From Sediminibacterium roseum (GTDB lineage Bacteria; Bacteroidota; Bacteroidia; Chitinophagales; Chitinophagaceae), in the NCBI RefSeq assembly GCF_009939005.1, contig NZ_JAACJS010000006.1, positions 1 to 64,000 of the forward strand: a stretch of 64,000 nt of DNA. Reading direction: 5' to 3'. Made by a program: the position numbers and the translations under genes. This document shows positions 1 through 8,488 of this stretch, in pieces (position 1 is the stretch's first letter; each line of letters opens with the position of its first letter). The notes under the pieces were generated by a model. It had not been told where the DNA came from, ran no database searches, and was given only the letters and a program-made list of their open reading frames with translations.

Positions 1-3000
1 TTGTTCCAGGAACAGTAAGATTTCCGATCAAGCCCGTTACTGTGCTCAATCCTTGAGAAGTTATTGTTCCGGTTGAGGTAAGGTTGCCGTTTACGTTAGC
101 GTTGTTAACTGTTGCATTTACTGCGCTGAGTGATTGTGCAGTAATGTTTCCTGTTGAAGTAAGGTTACCATTAACGTTGGCATTGTTTACAGTTGCATCA
201 ACAACACTAAGTGATTGCGCAGTGATGTTACCAGTCACAGTCAACGCATTCAATGTAAGGTTTGTGATGCTTGACAATGCGCCTGCTCCTAATGTACCGC
301 TGAATGTTCCGCCAATGATCGTTCCAGGAACAGTCAGGTTACCGATCAAGCCAGTTACTGTGCTTAATCCCTGAGAAGTTATTGTTCCGGTTGATGTAAG
401 GTTGCCGTTTACGTTCGCATTGTTTACAGTTGCATCAACAACGCTCAATGATTGGGCAGTGATGTTGCCGGTCACAGTCAATGCATTCAAGGTGAGGTTT
501 GTGATGCTGGACAACGCACCCGCTCCAAGTGTACCACTGAATGTTCCGCCAATGATCGTTCCAGGAACAGTAAGATTTCCAATCAAGCCAGTTACTGTGC
601 TTAATCCCTGAGATGTTATTGTGCCGGTTGATGTAAGGTTGCCGTTTACGTTAGCGTTGTTAACTGTCGCATTTACTGCACTGAGTGATTGTGCAGTAAT
701 ATTTCCTGTTGAAGTAAGATTACCATTAACGTTCGCATTATTTACAGTTGCATCAACAACACTAAGTGATTGCGCAGTGATGTTGCCAGTCACGGTCAAT
801 GCATTCAATGTAAGATTGGTGATGCTTGACAATGCACCCGCTCCGAGTGTACCGCTGAATGTTCCGCCAATGATCGTTCCAGGAACAGTAAGGTTACCGA
901 TCAGGCCGGTTACAGTGCTTAAGCCTTGAGAAGTTATTGTTCCGGTTGAGGTAAGGTTGCCGTTTACGTTAGCGTTGTTAACTGTCGCATTTACTGCACT
1001 GAGTGATTGTGCAGTAATATTTCCTGTTGAAGTAAGATTACCGTTAACGTTCGCATTATTTACAGTCGCATCAACAACACTAAGTGATTGCGCGGTGATG
1101 TTGCCAGTCACGGTCAATGCATTCAATGTAAGATTGGTGATGCTTGACAATGCACCCGCTCCGAGTGTACCGCTGAACGTTCCACCAATGATTGTTCCAG
1201 GAACAGTCAGGTTACCGATCAGGCCGGTTACAGTGCTCAAGCCTTGAGAAGTTATTGTTCCGGTTGATGTAAGATTTCCGTTAACGTTCGCATTGTTCAC
1301 AATCGCATTTACTGCACTGAGTGATTGCGCCGTGAGGTTCCCGGTAGTTGTCAGGTTGCCGCCAACTTCTACGCCACCTGCAACCGATAAATTATTCAAC
1401 GTACCCAATGTTGTTATGTATGGCTGGTTCGCTGTAGTTATTGTTGCGCTGATCGTTCTTGCATCAATATTATTGGCAACAGTCAGGTTCTGCAGTCCGC
1501 CCAGGTTCGTGATGTTCGCATTCACAACACTGATCGATCCCGCAGTTACATTGCCAGCTACCGTGATCGCCTGCAGGTTGCCCAATGCAGTAATATTATT
1601 AAGCGTGCCCGGAGATAAAGTTCCACTGAATGTTCCTCCGGTGATCACACCCGGCACCGTCAGGTTCCCGATGATACCATTCACTACACTCAAATTCTCT
1701 GAAGTAACATTTCCAGATACCGTCAGGTTTGATAAAGTACCAACGGTTGTAATGTTCGGCTGGTAACCATTGGTGATAGTGGCGCTGATTGTTCTCGCAT
1801 CGATGTTATTCGTAACCGTCAAGTTATTCAGGCCCGCAAGATTTGTTATGCTGGCCGTTGTCGCTGTGAAAACATCCGTGCTGATCTTGTTCGAAACAAT
1901 CGCATCCGTTACCGATATGCTTCCGGCTGTAACCGAATTTGTAACGGCTAAATTATTTGCAGTGATCCCGTTGGTTACGGCAATATCGTTCGCTGTGATC
2001 CCGTTGGTCACAGAAAGATTTCCTACCGCAGCACCACCGGTCACAGACAGGTTGTTTGCAAGTACTCCCGCAGATACAGAAAGACTGGCCGCTTCAATTG
2101 CACCCGTAACACTCAACGACCGCACCCCCGAAAGATTCGTAATGTTTGCATTTGTTATGCTCGCATTGATCGCACTCAAAACTTTCGCATCAACCGTTCC
2201 GTTCACACTCAGGCCCGTTAATGTACCCAAAGCCGTGATGTATGGCTGGTTCGCTGTAGTTATTGTTGCGCTGATCGTTCTTGCATCAATGTTATTGGCA
2301 ACAGTCAGGTTTTGCAGTCCACCCAGGTTCGTGATGTTCGCATTCACAACACTGATCGATCCCGCAGTTACATTGCCAGCTACCGTGATCGCCTGCAGGT
2401 TGCCCAATGCAGTAATATTATTAAGCGTGCCCGGCGATAAAGTTCCACTGAATGTTCCTCCGGTGATCACACCCGGCACCGTCAGGTTCCCGATGATACC
2501 ATTCACTACACTCAAATTCTCTGAAGTAACATTTCCAGATACCGTCAGGTTTGATAAAGTACCAACGGTTGTAATGTTCGGCTGGTAACCATTGGTGATA
2601 GTGGCGCTGATTGTTCTCGCATCGATGTTATTGGTAACCGTAAGATTGTTCAGGCCGGCAAGATTTGTTATGCTGGCCGTTGTCGCTGTGAAAACATCCG
2701 TGCTGATCTTATTCGAAACAATCGCATCCGTTACCGATATGCTTCCTGCAGTAACCGAATTTGTAACGGCTAAATTATTTGCAGTGATCCCGTTGGTTAC
2801 GGCGATATCGTTCGCTGTGATCCCGTTGGTCACAGAAAGATTTCCAACCGCAGCACCACCGGTCACAGACAGGTTGTTTGCAAGTACACCCGCAGACACA
2901 GAAAGACTGGCCGCTTCAATTGCACCCGTAACACTCAACGACCGCACCCCCGAAAGATTCGTAATGTTTGCGTTCGTTATGCTCGCATTGATCGCACTCA

Positions 3001-5113
3001 AAACTTTCGCATCAACCGTTCCGTTCACACTCAGGCCCGTCAATGTACCCAAAGCCGTGATGTATGGCTGGTTCGCTGTAGTTATCGTTGCGCTGATCGT
3101 TCTTGCATCAATGTTATTGGCAACAGTCAGGTTTTGCAGTCCGCCCAGGTTCGTGATGTTCGCATTCACAACACTGATCGATCCCGCAGTTACATTGCCA
3201 GCTACCGTGATCGCCTGCAGGTTGCCCAATGCAGTAATATTGTTAAGTGTGCCCGGCGATAAAGTTCCACTGAATGTTCCTCCCGTGATCACACCCGGCA
3301 CCGTCAGGTTCCCGATAATTCCATTCACTACACTCAAATTCTCTGAAGTAACATTTCCAGATACCGTCAGATTTGATAAAGTACCAACGGTTGTAATGTT
3401 CGGCTGGTAACCATTGGTGATAGTGGCGCTGATTGTTCTCGCATCGATGTTATTCGTAACCGTAAGATTGTTCAGTCCACCCAGGTTGCTGATGATCGCT
3501 GTTGTAGCCGATAATACATCGGTATTAACCCGGTTTGCAATTACCGCATCGGTAACGGAAATACCTGCCGCAGTAATGCCATTTGTTACAGAAAGACTTC
3601 CTGCAGAAACGCCACCTGTAACAGAGAGGCCTTGTAATCCTGTGAGATTGGTAATGTTTGCATTGATGAGGTTCGCATTCTGGCTATTGACCGTGTTGGC
3701 GTTCACCGTTCCTGCAACTGTTAATCCTGATAAAGTTCCTACGGCAGTAATGTTTGGCTGGTTACCCGAGATCAATGTACCGCTGATCGTTCCGATGTTT
3801 GCAAAATTGGTTACCGTGATGTTTGTAAATGTGCTCAATGCTGTAATACCCGCGATTGTACCTGGAGAAAGCGTTCCGCTGAACACACCACCAACGATGG
3901 TTCCCGGCACATAAAGATCCCCAAAGGTTGCGGATGTTCCACTGAATGTATTCCCGGTAACATTTCCGGCAACGGTCAATGCGCCCAGTGTGCCAAGCGT
4001 GGTGATGTTAGGCTGGTATCCTTGTACGATCGTACCATTGAGTGTTGTTGCCGACACAGCCGACGCACTTACCGTTCCGCCTGCGCTGATGTTGCCCGAT
4101 GCCACTACCGATACCGGTGTGATGTTACCGAGTGTGAGTGTGATCGCAGGTGTTGTTGTTGGATTGGCAACCGTTCCTGATATTCCATTTGCATTTACGA
4201 TCGACACCGTTGTAATACCCGATGCCGGTACGTTCCCTTTGCGCACATAACCATCCAGCATCGCAGCGGTGTCTTTAATGTGCACCACACTGCTCAGCAT
4301 CGCCGCCGTATCGCTGATCTTCAGCAGGCCGCTTTGCAGCATCGCAATATCCGTTACATACAGAAGATCGCTCGATGGTATCTTTCGTAAGGTTCCGTTT
4401 AGCGTGGTTACGATCGAATCCGCTCGCGTACCATTTCCGGAGAATTGTACTTGCGAAATGGTTGTAGGTTCCCACTGGTTCGCAACAGCGTTCCATGCGT
4501 ATACTTGTCCTGAAGCCGGCGCCGTTCCTGAAATTAAATTACCCATCAAACGGTTTGCGTTCCAGATGGGTGAAGTATTTTTTGCGATGATACGGATCGT
4601 ATCGCCATTGTTTACAATCGAGATCCCCGAATTGGCCGGGTTGTTGTTCACTGATCCCGAATCGATGATCATCCGCCCCGCGCGCCCGTTCAACGAGATC
4701 ACGCCGGCACTGCCGCTACCGGATGCGGTTCCGAGCTCCTGCCAATGGCCTGTGATGCCCCCCGGATGGACGTCTGCACCTGTATGAAAATAAAATTTCT
4801 GGTCGCTGGTCTGGAAGATCATCATCCCGTTCACCGCATTTGCACCAGGGATCAACGAGGTATCGGCGATGCGCGGAATCAGCATCGCTTTTTCGGTTGC
4901 GTCTATCTGGAACGCGATAAATTTATTGAGGAAGGCAGCCGTACCGATCATTACCCCGTTCGCGTCCTGAATGTCCCATTTGTTCATGTCGAGCGCCTTC
5001 TTCGCAATATGGCTACCGAGGTTATCACCGAGCTGCTGGGCCTTGGTAGTATATATAAATGAGAAGAGCATGACACAGATTACCGTGACATGCTTGCCAT
5101 ATTTCCTTCTCAA
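1..5113 (-). CDS. giant repetitive secreted surface protein, 3' end outside window
   Basis: At least 1704 residues are open without a stop, and the gene runs off the left edge. I place the start at the TTG at 5113 because it gives a good signal peptide: basic MRRKYGKH, a hydrophobic core, then cleavage after KAQ. The first in-frame ATG (5071) would begin inside the hydrophobic core. Residues about 40-200 are a non-repetitive head with phrases common in Bacteroidota tail-fibre-like surface proteins (LIPRIADTS, MMIFQTSDQKFYFHTG). From about residue 290 everything is short Gly-punctuated strands such as GNLTVPGTIIGGTFSGTL and GNITAQSLSVVNATVNN, likely a stacked beta structure. Such proteins often end in an S74-type chaperone or a sorting domain, but that end is not visible. 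The gene lies 82 bp after the 5196-6041 gene with no promoter seen between, so they are probably one operon. An adhesin or surface fibre role is inference. Confidence 0.8.
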   Translation of the reverse strand, partial: MRRKYGKHVTVICVMLFSFIYTTKAQQLGDNLGSHIAKKALDMNKWDIQDANGVMIGTAAFLNKFIAFQIDATEKAMLIPRIADTSLIPGANAVNGMMIFQTSDQKFYFHTGADVHPGGITGHWQELGTASGSGSAGVISLNGRAGRMIIDSGSVNNNPANSGISIVNNGDTIRIIAKNTSPIWNANRLMGNLISGTAPASGQVYAWNAVANQWEPTTISQVQFSGNGTRADSIVTTLNGTLRKIPSSDLLYVTDIAMLQSGLLKISDTAAMLSSVVHIKDTAAMLDGYVRKGNVPASGITTVSIVNANGISGTVANPTTTPAITLTLGNITPVSVVASGNISAGGTVSASAVSATTLNGTIVQGYQPNITTLGTLGALTVAGNVTGNTFSGTSATFGDLYVPGTIVGGVFSGTLSPGTIAGITALSTFTNITVTNFANIGTISGTLISGNQPNITAVGTLSGLTVAGTVNANTVNSQNANLINANITNLTGLQGLSVTGGVSAGSLSVTNGITAAGISVTDAVIANRVNTDVLSATTAIISNLGGLNNLTVTNNIDARTISATITNGYQPNITTVGTLSNLTVSGNVTSENLSVVNGIIGNLTVPGVITGGTFSGTLSPGTLNNITALGNLQAITVAGNVTAGSISVVNANITNLGGLQNLTVANNIDARTISATITTANQPYITALGTLTGLSVNGTVDAKVLSAINASITNANITNLSGVRSLSVTGAIEAASLSVSAGVLANNLSVTGGAAVGNLSVTNGITANDIAVTNGITANNLAVTNSVTAGSISVTDAIVSNKISTDVFTATTASITNLAGLNNLTVTNNIDARTISATITNGYQPNITTVGTLSNLTVSGNVTSENLSVVNGIIGNLTVPGVITGGTFSGTLSPGTLNNITALGNLQAITVAGNVTAGSISVVNANITNLGGLQNLTVANNIDARTISATITTANQPYITALGTLTGLSVNGTVDAKVLSAINASITNANITNLSGVRSLSVTGAIEAASLSVSAGVLANNLSVTGGAAVGNLSVTNGITANDIAVTNGITANNLAVTNSVTAGSISVTDAIVSNKISTDVFTATTASITNLAGLNNLTVTNNIDARTISATITNGYQPNITTVGTLSNLTVSGNVTSENLSVVNGIIGNLTVPGVITGGTFSGTLSPGTLNNITALGNLQAITVAGNVTAGSISVVNANITNLGGLQNLTVANNIDARTISATITTANQPYITTLGTLNNLSVAGGVEVGGNLTTTGNLTAQSLSAVNAIVNNANVNGNLTSTGTITSQGLSTVTGLIGNLTVPGTIIGGTFSGTLGAGALSSITNLTLNALTVTGNITAQSLSVVDATVNNANVNGNLTSTGNITAQSLSAVNATVNNANVNGNLTSTGTITSQGLSTVTGLIGNLTVPGTIIGGTFSGTLGAGALSSITNLTLNALTVTGNITAQSLSVVDATVNNANVNGNLTSTGNITAQSLSAVNATVNNANVNGNLTSTGTITSQGLSTVTGLIGNLTVPGTIIGGTFSGTLGAGALSSITNLTLNALTVTGNITAQSLSVVDATVNNANVNGNLTSTGTITSQGLSTVTGLIGNLTVPGTIIGGTFSGTLGAGALSSITNLTLNALTVTGNITAQSLSVVDATVNNANVNGNLTSTGNITAQSLSAVNATVNNANVNGNLTSTGTITSQGLSTVTGLIGNLTVPGT
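61..1251. repeat. 318-bp tandem coding repeats (four units, one shortened)
   Basis: Units begin at 61, 379, 616 and 934. Three are 318 bp (106 codons) and the one at 379 is 237 bp. The short unit lacks exactly one 27-codon block that starts GNLTSTGNITAQ. Units differ at few positions, many of them silent, which suggests recent duplication and in-frame deletion by recombination. Confidence 0.85.
1400..3476. repeat. 822-bp tandem coding repeats (about 2.5 copies)
   Basis: The landmark tatggctgg recurs at 1419, 2241 and 3063, exactly 822 bp apart. Two full units (1419-2240 and 2241-3062) are followed by a partial third that diverges near 3476. Full copies differ at only a handful of bases, far less than protein-level selection would need. 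Each unit encodes 274 residues of strand repeats. Confidence 0.88.
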
Positions 5114-5195
5114 ATTACTTACTATCAAGTTGATCTTCCGTTAAGTTCGTTTTATCAATTAATCAATATTATTTTCATAATAACGATCAGCTTTT

Positions 5196-6041
5196 TTATT
5201 TGATCACCACAATTTTATACTGGCTGCCCTGGACATGCACAGTATCTGGCGTATAATTCGCGAACCTCACCCGCACATAATTCGGCTTCTCTACCCATGA
5301 ACTGTAAATGGACCACATCGGGTAATCGTTCAGCGGTGTAACCAGTATCGGATCTCCGACTTGAACGCCTTCCAGTTTTACATCCACCACAGAAGTGGTA
5401 TTTGGGGGAATATCAACGTTCACGCCTGTGCCCGAGTTGAAGCTCACATTAAAGTTTGTGATCGTGGTAACCGTAGTGTTTGCCGCCTGCGGGGTTCTCC
5501 AGTTTACATTTCCCGCACTGTCGGTTACGAGGAAAGTATTTTTCGGACCCGGCTGGATGCTGGTGTTTACGTTTGTAACCGTTGCATTGCCTGCATAGAT
5601 CGCGTAAGGCACACTAAGCAGTTCGGTTGTGCCGATATCAACATAATTGTCGGCCGGGATCCACCATGCCGCAGGAATGGTGGGCGCAACCGCCACTTTA
5701 AAGTTCATGAAGAAAGGACCCATAGACCAGTCAACTTTGCTCAGATCGGCCAACGGATTTGGGGTGATGGCCGCATCGTTTACGCCACGTCCCACCACAA
5801 TGTTAAAAACACCGTCTGCATCGCTTACGGTTTCGAAAACCTCGGCCCAGATGGGGGCGTTGGACAAATTACCTTGCCTGATATTGATCTTTACATAGAT
5901 CTTCCTGTTCTTAGCTACGTTGTTGTAGGAATCTTTCGCCACCGCTGTTTCGTTCCAGGCGGGAGGTGGCTGCGCGATGGTGTTCCCGGCGATAAACACC
6001 AGAACGGCCATTACGAGAACCCTGAGGAGAAATTGTTTCAT
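5196..6041 (-). CDS. secreted protein of unknown function
   Basis: 281 residues with a signal peptide (MKQFLLRVLVMAVLVFIAG, cleavage after IAQ). The first half resembles the N-terminal module often found with Bacteroidota surface-fibre proteins: a FNIVVGRG strand, the phrase WSMGPFFMNFKV, and the phrase ELLSVPYAIYAGNA. The second half is Thr/Val/Asn-rich beta sequence ending in VHVQGSQYKIVVIK, without a clear T9SS signal. It sits directly upstream of the giant repeat protein on the same strand and is probably co-transcribed with it. An accessory or anchoring role for the fibre is inference only. Its likely promoter is at 6286-6308, giving a leader of about 255 nt that contains repeats. Confidence 0.75.
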   Translation of the reverse strand: MKQFLLRVLVMAVLVFIAGNTIAQPPPAWNETAVAKDSYNNVAKNRKIYVKINIRQGNLSNAPIWAEVFETVSDADGVFNIVVGRGVNDAAITPNPLADLSKVDWSMGPFFMNFKVAVAPTIPAAWWIPADNYVDIGTTELLSVPYAIYAGNATVTNVNTSIQPGPKNTFLVTDSAGNVNWRTPQAANTTVTTITNFNVSFNSGTGVNVDIPPNTTSVVDVKLEGVQVGDPILVTPLNDYPMWSIYSSWVEKPNYVRVRFANYTPDTVHVQGSQYKIVVIK

Positions 6042-6102
6042 AGTAATCAGTTTATTAATATATATACATTTCAGCTTAAATAGAAACGTATGTATATGAC
6101 AA

Positions 6103-6127
6103 TATATTACCCGTTACAGGTAATATA
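6103..6127. promoter_or_regulatory. palindrome in the leader of the 5196-6041 gene
   Basis: Perfect 9-bp arms tatattacc and ggtaatata flank a 7-nt spacer, 62 bp upstream of the start codon. It could be an operator or an RNA hairpin. Confidence 0.4.
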
Positions 6128-6130
6128 CTG

Positions 6131-6228
6131 AATAGTTTTTCATAGGATACGACTTCTTCTATTGTTGTTGTTGCAGCTATGCGGTCTAAAAAATAGTTTC
6201 TCATAGGATATACGAACTTTTTCTATGA
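6131..6228. repeat. direct repeat in the leader of the 5196-6041 gene
   Basis: The sequence aatagtttttcataggata at 6131 recurs as aatagtttctcataggata at 6192, a 61-bp offset. Similarity continues into gacttcttctat and gaactttttctat, so the repeat is about 35 nt. A regulator- or RNA-binding site is possible. Confidence 0.5.
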
Positions 6229-6285
6229 ACCAGCAAGATGTTACAAAAACTTCTTTCAACTACAGGGAGGTATCCGTAAAAATCC

Positions 6286-6308
6286 GTAGTGTTCATACTA
6301 CAAAGATA
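6286..6308 (-). promoter_or_regulatory. -7 box with adjoining palindrome, probable promoter of the surface-fibre operon
   Basis: On the minus strand a perfect -7 box TATCTTTG (6301-6308) is followed at once by the imperfect palindrome GTAGTGTTCATACTAC (6286-6301), which would cover the transcription start. The same arrangement occurs at 7386-7408. No convincing -33 box is visible. Confidence 0.55.
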
Positions 6309-6342
6309 CCGAATTATACCCGATTGCTTCCCTGTAGTGCGC

Positions 6343-6879
6343 TTAAATTTTGATCAATTTCGTTGTGTAATGTTTGTTCATAAAATCAACTGAAACAACA
6401 TAGGTTCCGGCTGCATAGGAAGCAACATTAAGAATATGACCGGCCTTCAGATCCTGCATAGGGATCATCTGGCTCATCATCACCCTTCCGTCCATGCTGA
6501 TGATGCGAACCTGGCCAAAAAGGTTGGCATCGAACACTCCGTCACATTTCAAAGTTGTAAGGCTATGGGTCGGGTTAGGGTAAACAGTGATTGAAGTGAT
6601 GGTGAGCACATCCGCTACCGGTGCAACCTCAGCACATGAAGCACCGAATTTACCGGTACCGTTGGTTGCGATGGTAGAGATGGCAGAAAGCCCGCTCACC
6701 ACGTTAAGACATTTGTTACCGCCATTGAAAACAGCAACTGTACCGCCGATGGTTGTAGATGATGTAGTGATCATCGCAACAGGCGAACGTTTAAAGGAAG
6801 CCGCCGTCATCTGCGTCATACCTGTAGTGCAGGCAAACAGCAGAGCCAGTACGAGATATATTCCTTTATTAATACGCAT
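6343..6879 (-). CDS. small secreted protein with T9SS sorting domain
   Basis: 178 residues: a signal peptide (to about residue 23), a short Thr/Ser/Gly-rich mature region, and a typical type A T9SS C-terminal domain from about residue 95 (ITVYPNPTHSLTTLKCDG, then SYAAGTYVVSVDF, ending TTKLIKI). The protein should be exported by Sec, carried across the outer membrane by T9SS, and have its last ~80 residues removed. The start codon lies inside the end of the upstream lipoprotein gene (11-bp overlap), so the two are probably translationally coupled. The mature part is too short and featureless to assign a function. Confidence 0.85.
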   Translation of the reverse strand: MRINKGIYLVLALLFACTTGMTQMTAASFKRSPVAMITTSSTTIGGTVAVFNGGNKCLNVVSGLSAISTIATNGTGKFGASCAEVAPVADVLTITSITVYPNPTHSLTTLKCDGVFDANLFGQVRIISMDGRVMMSQMIPMQDLKAGHILNVASYAAGTYVVSVDFMNKHYTTKLIKI

Positions 6880-7309
6880 AATAAACTTCTCTTACGAGTT
6901 TCCCGTTTTTAGCAGTGTATGATGCGTCGATAGAAGATCCGGTAATGCTCTTGACAGAATAAACCAGTTCAACCGGTACGCCGCCGTTGCTTGTAAAGCT
7001 TTCTTTCCAGCTTGCACCGGTCTTGTCCATTTCCCAGGTACCGCTGAGGTTGTCTGAATTATGGAAAGTGCCAGACACCTGTGTGGCCGCGTTGATGGTG
7101 TATGTTTTTGTGTAGGATTTTTGATAGTCAGTCAATGTCTGCATCACATTGTCTACGTAGATTTCTTTCAGGTGCCAGTACCTGTTACCGATGCCGGTGA
7201 GCAGTCGCGCAACCTTTACGTTCTCAGCCACAACTTCCTCCTCAGACTTAGAACATCCGGTGAAGATGGCCGCGCAGATCAGAATGGTTAAAAGAGTTGT
7301 TTTTTTCAT
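6869..7309 (-). CDS. lipoprotein, possibly lipocalin-like
   Basis: 146 residues with a lipoprotein signal (AAIFTGC, acylated Cys19 followed by SKSEEE). The mature part has a helix, then beta-rich sequence: RYWHLKEIYVDNV, YTINAATQVSGTFHN, LSGTWEMDKTGASWKE. A W-x-L opening and a later GTWEMD strand resemble lipocalin-like Bacteroidota lipoproteins that report on or buffer envelope composition, but the family is not certain. It overlaps the next gene by 11 bp and appears to start the operon; its promoter is at 7386-7408. Confidence 0.8.
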   Translation of the reverse strand: MKKTTLLTILICAAIFTGCSKSEEEVVAENVKVARLLTGIGNRYWHLKEIYVDNVMQTLTDYQKSYTKTYTINAATQVSGTFHNSDNLSGTWEMDKTGASWKESFTSNGGVPVELVYSVKSITGSSIDASYTAKNGKLVREVYYAY

Positions 7310-7385
7310 TTTGTTTTTTGAAAAGGCTTCCGCTTTTTCAAGGATATTGGATTTGTGTAGCTACCTAGTTGTTACTTTTCCTTTG

Positions 7386-7408
7386 GTAGTGATAACACTA
7401 CAAATGTA
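7386..7408 (-). promoter_or_regulatory. -7 box with adjoining palindrome, promoter of the lipoprotein operon
   Basis: The minus strand carries TACATTTG (7401-7408), a perfect TAnnTTTG -7 box. The palindrome GTAGTGATAACACTAC (7386-7401) abuts it and would overlap the start of transcription, an ideal repressor position. The start codon is about 85 nt further on. Compare 6286-6308. Confidence 0.6.
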
Positions 7409-7583
7409 GTATGGTTAGACGACATGTGTAGTAAAAGAGTGAAGTTTTTTTTATTTTTTTTAGATTTTTTTCTATTTGATTGAAAATCAAATAGCTGCAA
7501 AAGTACAGGAAGGATCGTTTTGGCGCTGGATTGCATGAAATGCACTACAAAAAGACCCGTTAACAGCAAAAACTGCTGCCTGG

Positions 7584-7604
7584 TTTGTAGTGATTCACTA
7601 CAAA
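7584..7604. promoter_or_regulatory. perfect palindrome sharing the GTAGTG-CACTAC core
   Basis: Arms tttgtagtg (7584-7592) and cactacaaa (7596-7604) are exact reverse complements around a 3-nt spacer. The core matches the two promoter-linked palindromes, but the -7 box geometry is not kept. It may be an auxiliary operator. Confidence 0.5.
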
Positions 7605-7930
7605 ATGATAGAAATGTCTACATAGAAAAGTCTACAAGCACCAGAAAAATCAGTACAAACAGGGGCAAAAACCCCTGACCAATTTGGAAACGGGCGAACG
7701 CTGCACCGGCACGGTGAGACTGAACAAACCCTGGAGATGAGATGAAGTGATTAAACCCCGATCGAAACGCGATTATGGGTCGGATGGAAAGAAGTAGATA
7801 AAAGGGATAAAAGCCAAACCTGCCGGGCGTGCCCTTGCCACCCGGAATAAACCTGGCCAGGGAGCCTGGGTTTTACTCAACAACCGGGCTACCCACGTGT
7901 GGCCAGGCCGGTCGTGTTTACTTATAAACG

Positions 7931-7958
7931 ACAAAACCCCGGAATTCCGGGGTTTTGT
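7931..7958 (-). terminator. terminator of rpsL-rpsG
   Basis: A perfect 28-nt palindrome (acaaaaccccggaa and its complement) lies 27 bp after the rpsG stop. The stem is flanked by A/T-rich sequence on both sides. It separates rpsG from the surface-protein region and shows fusA is not co-transcribed here. Confidence 0.8.
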
Positions 7959-7985
7959 AAAAACGGTATCTGAAAAAATTCAATC

Positions 7986-8453
7986 TTAAACTTTGAAGTG
8001 AGAGAACGCTTTGTTCGCCTCAGCCATACGGTGGGTATCTTCTTTCTTTTTGAAAGCGGCGCCTTCACCTTTTGCTGCTGCCATGATCTCGTTGGCGAGT
8101 TTGTCGGCCATTGTACGACCGTTCCTTTCGCGGCTGTAGCGGATGAGCCATTTCATGCTCAGGGAGATCTTACGATCTGCACGAACCTCAGCAGGGATCT
8201 GGAAAGTGGCACCACCGATACGGCGGCTGCGTACTTCTACGGCCGGGGTAACATTGGCTACGGCTTTTTTCCACATCTCATATCCGTCTTCACCTGTTGC
8301 TTTGGTTACTTTATCAACCGCATCGTAGAAAATATTGATAGCGGTGCTTTTTTTACCTTGCCACATCAGGTTGTTGATAAAACGGGTAACCAGTTTATCG
8401 TTGAAACGTCCGTCCGGAGCGAGTGGTAATTTCTTGGCTTGTGCTTTACGCAT
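7986..8453 (-). CDS. rpsG: 30S ribosomal protein S7
   Basis: 155 residues, the normal length for S7, which binds the 3' major domain of 16S rRNA and nucleates assembly of the 30S head. The start MRKAQAKKLPLAPDGRFND, the segment LVTRFINNLMWQGKKSTA, the signature AVEVRSRRIGGATFQIP, and SMKWLIRYSRERNGRTMADKLA are diagnostic. It follows rpsL with a 35-bp gap in the normal str order. The operon ends right after it instead of continuing to fusA. Confidence 0.98.
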   Translation of the reverse strand: MRKAQAKKLPLAPDGRFNDKLVTRFINNLMWQGKKSTAINIFYDAVDKVTKATGEDGYEMWKKAVANVTPAVEVRSRRIGGATFQIPAEVRADRKISLSMKWLIRYSRERNGRTMADKLANEIMAAAKGEGAAFKKKEDTHRMAEANKAFSHFKV

Positions 8454-8488
8454 GTTATTTGCGAATTATGATATTAATGAATTTCTTA

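Larger units (their letters stand above)
7310..7985. other. intergenic region with palindromes and a structured stretch
   Basis: 676 bp with no convincing gene. It holds the promoter at 7386-7408, a second palindrome at 7584-7604, a half site cactacaaa at 7543-7551, an AT-rich tract near 7440-7490, and a GC-rich stretch at about 7820-7910 with complementary segments (cctggcca at 7852, tggccagg at 7900). The rpsG terminator lies at its right end. A 65-codon open frame at 7372-7569 spans the promoter and is not credible. Confidence 0.6.

Noticed and set aside
1..3476. Possible CRISPR array
   Set aside because: The repeats are long, variable in length and in-frame coding; no short direct repeats with unique spacers.
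84..4787. Series of plus-strand open frames of 69-272 codons in the repeat region
   Set aside because: They are the antisense of the minus-strand repeat gene in a fixed phase; the leftward frame gives Gly-punctuated strands and a signal peptide, while the plus frames start at many internal codons.
7372..7569. 65-codon minus-strand frame
   Set aside because: It spans the promoter and palindrome at 7386-7408 and has poly-Lys/Phe low-complexity composition.
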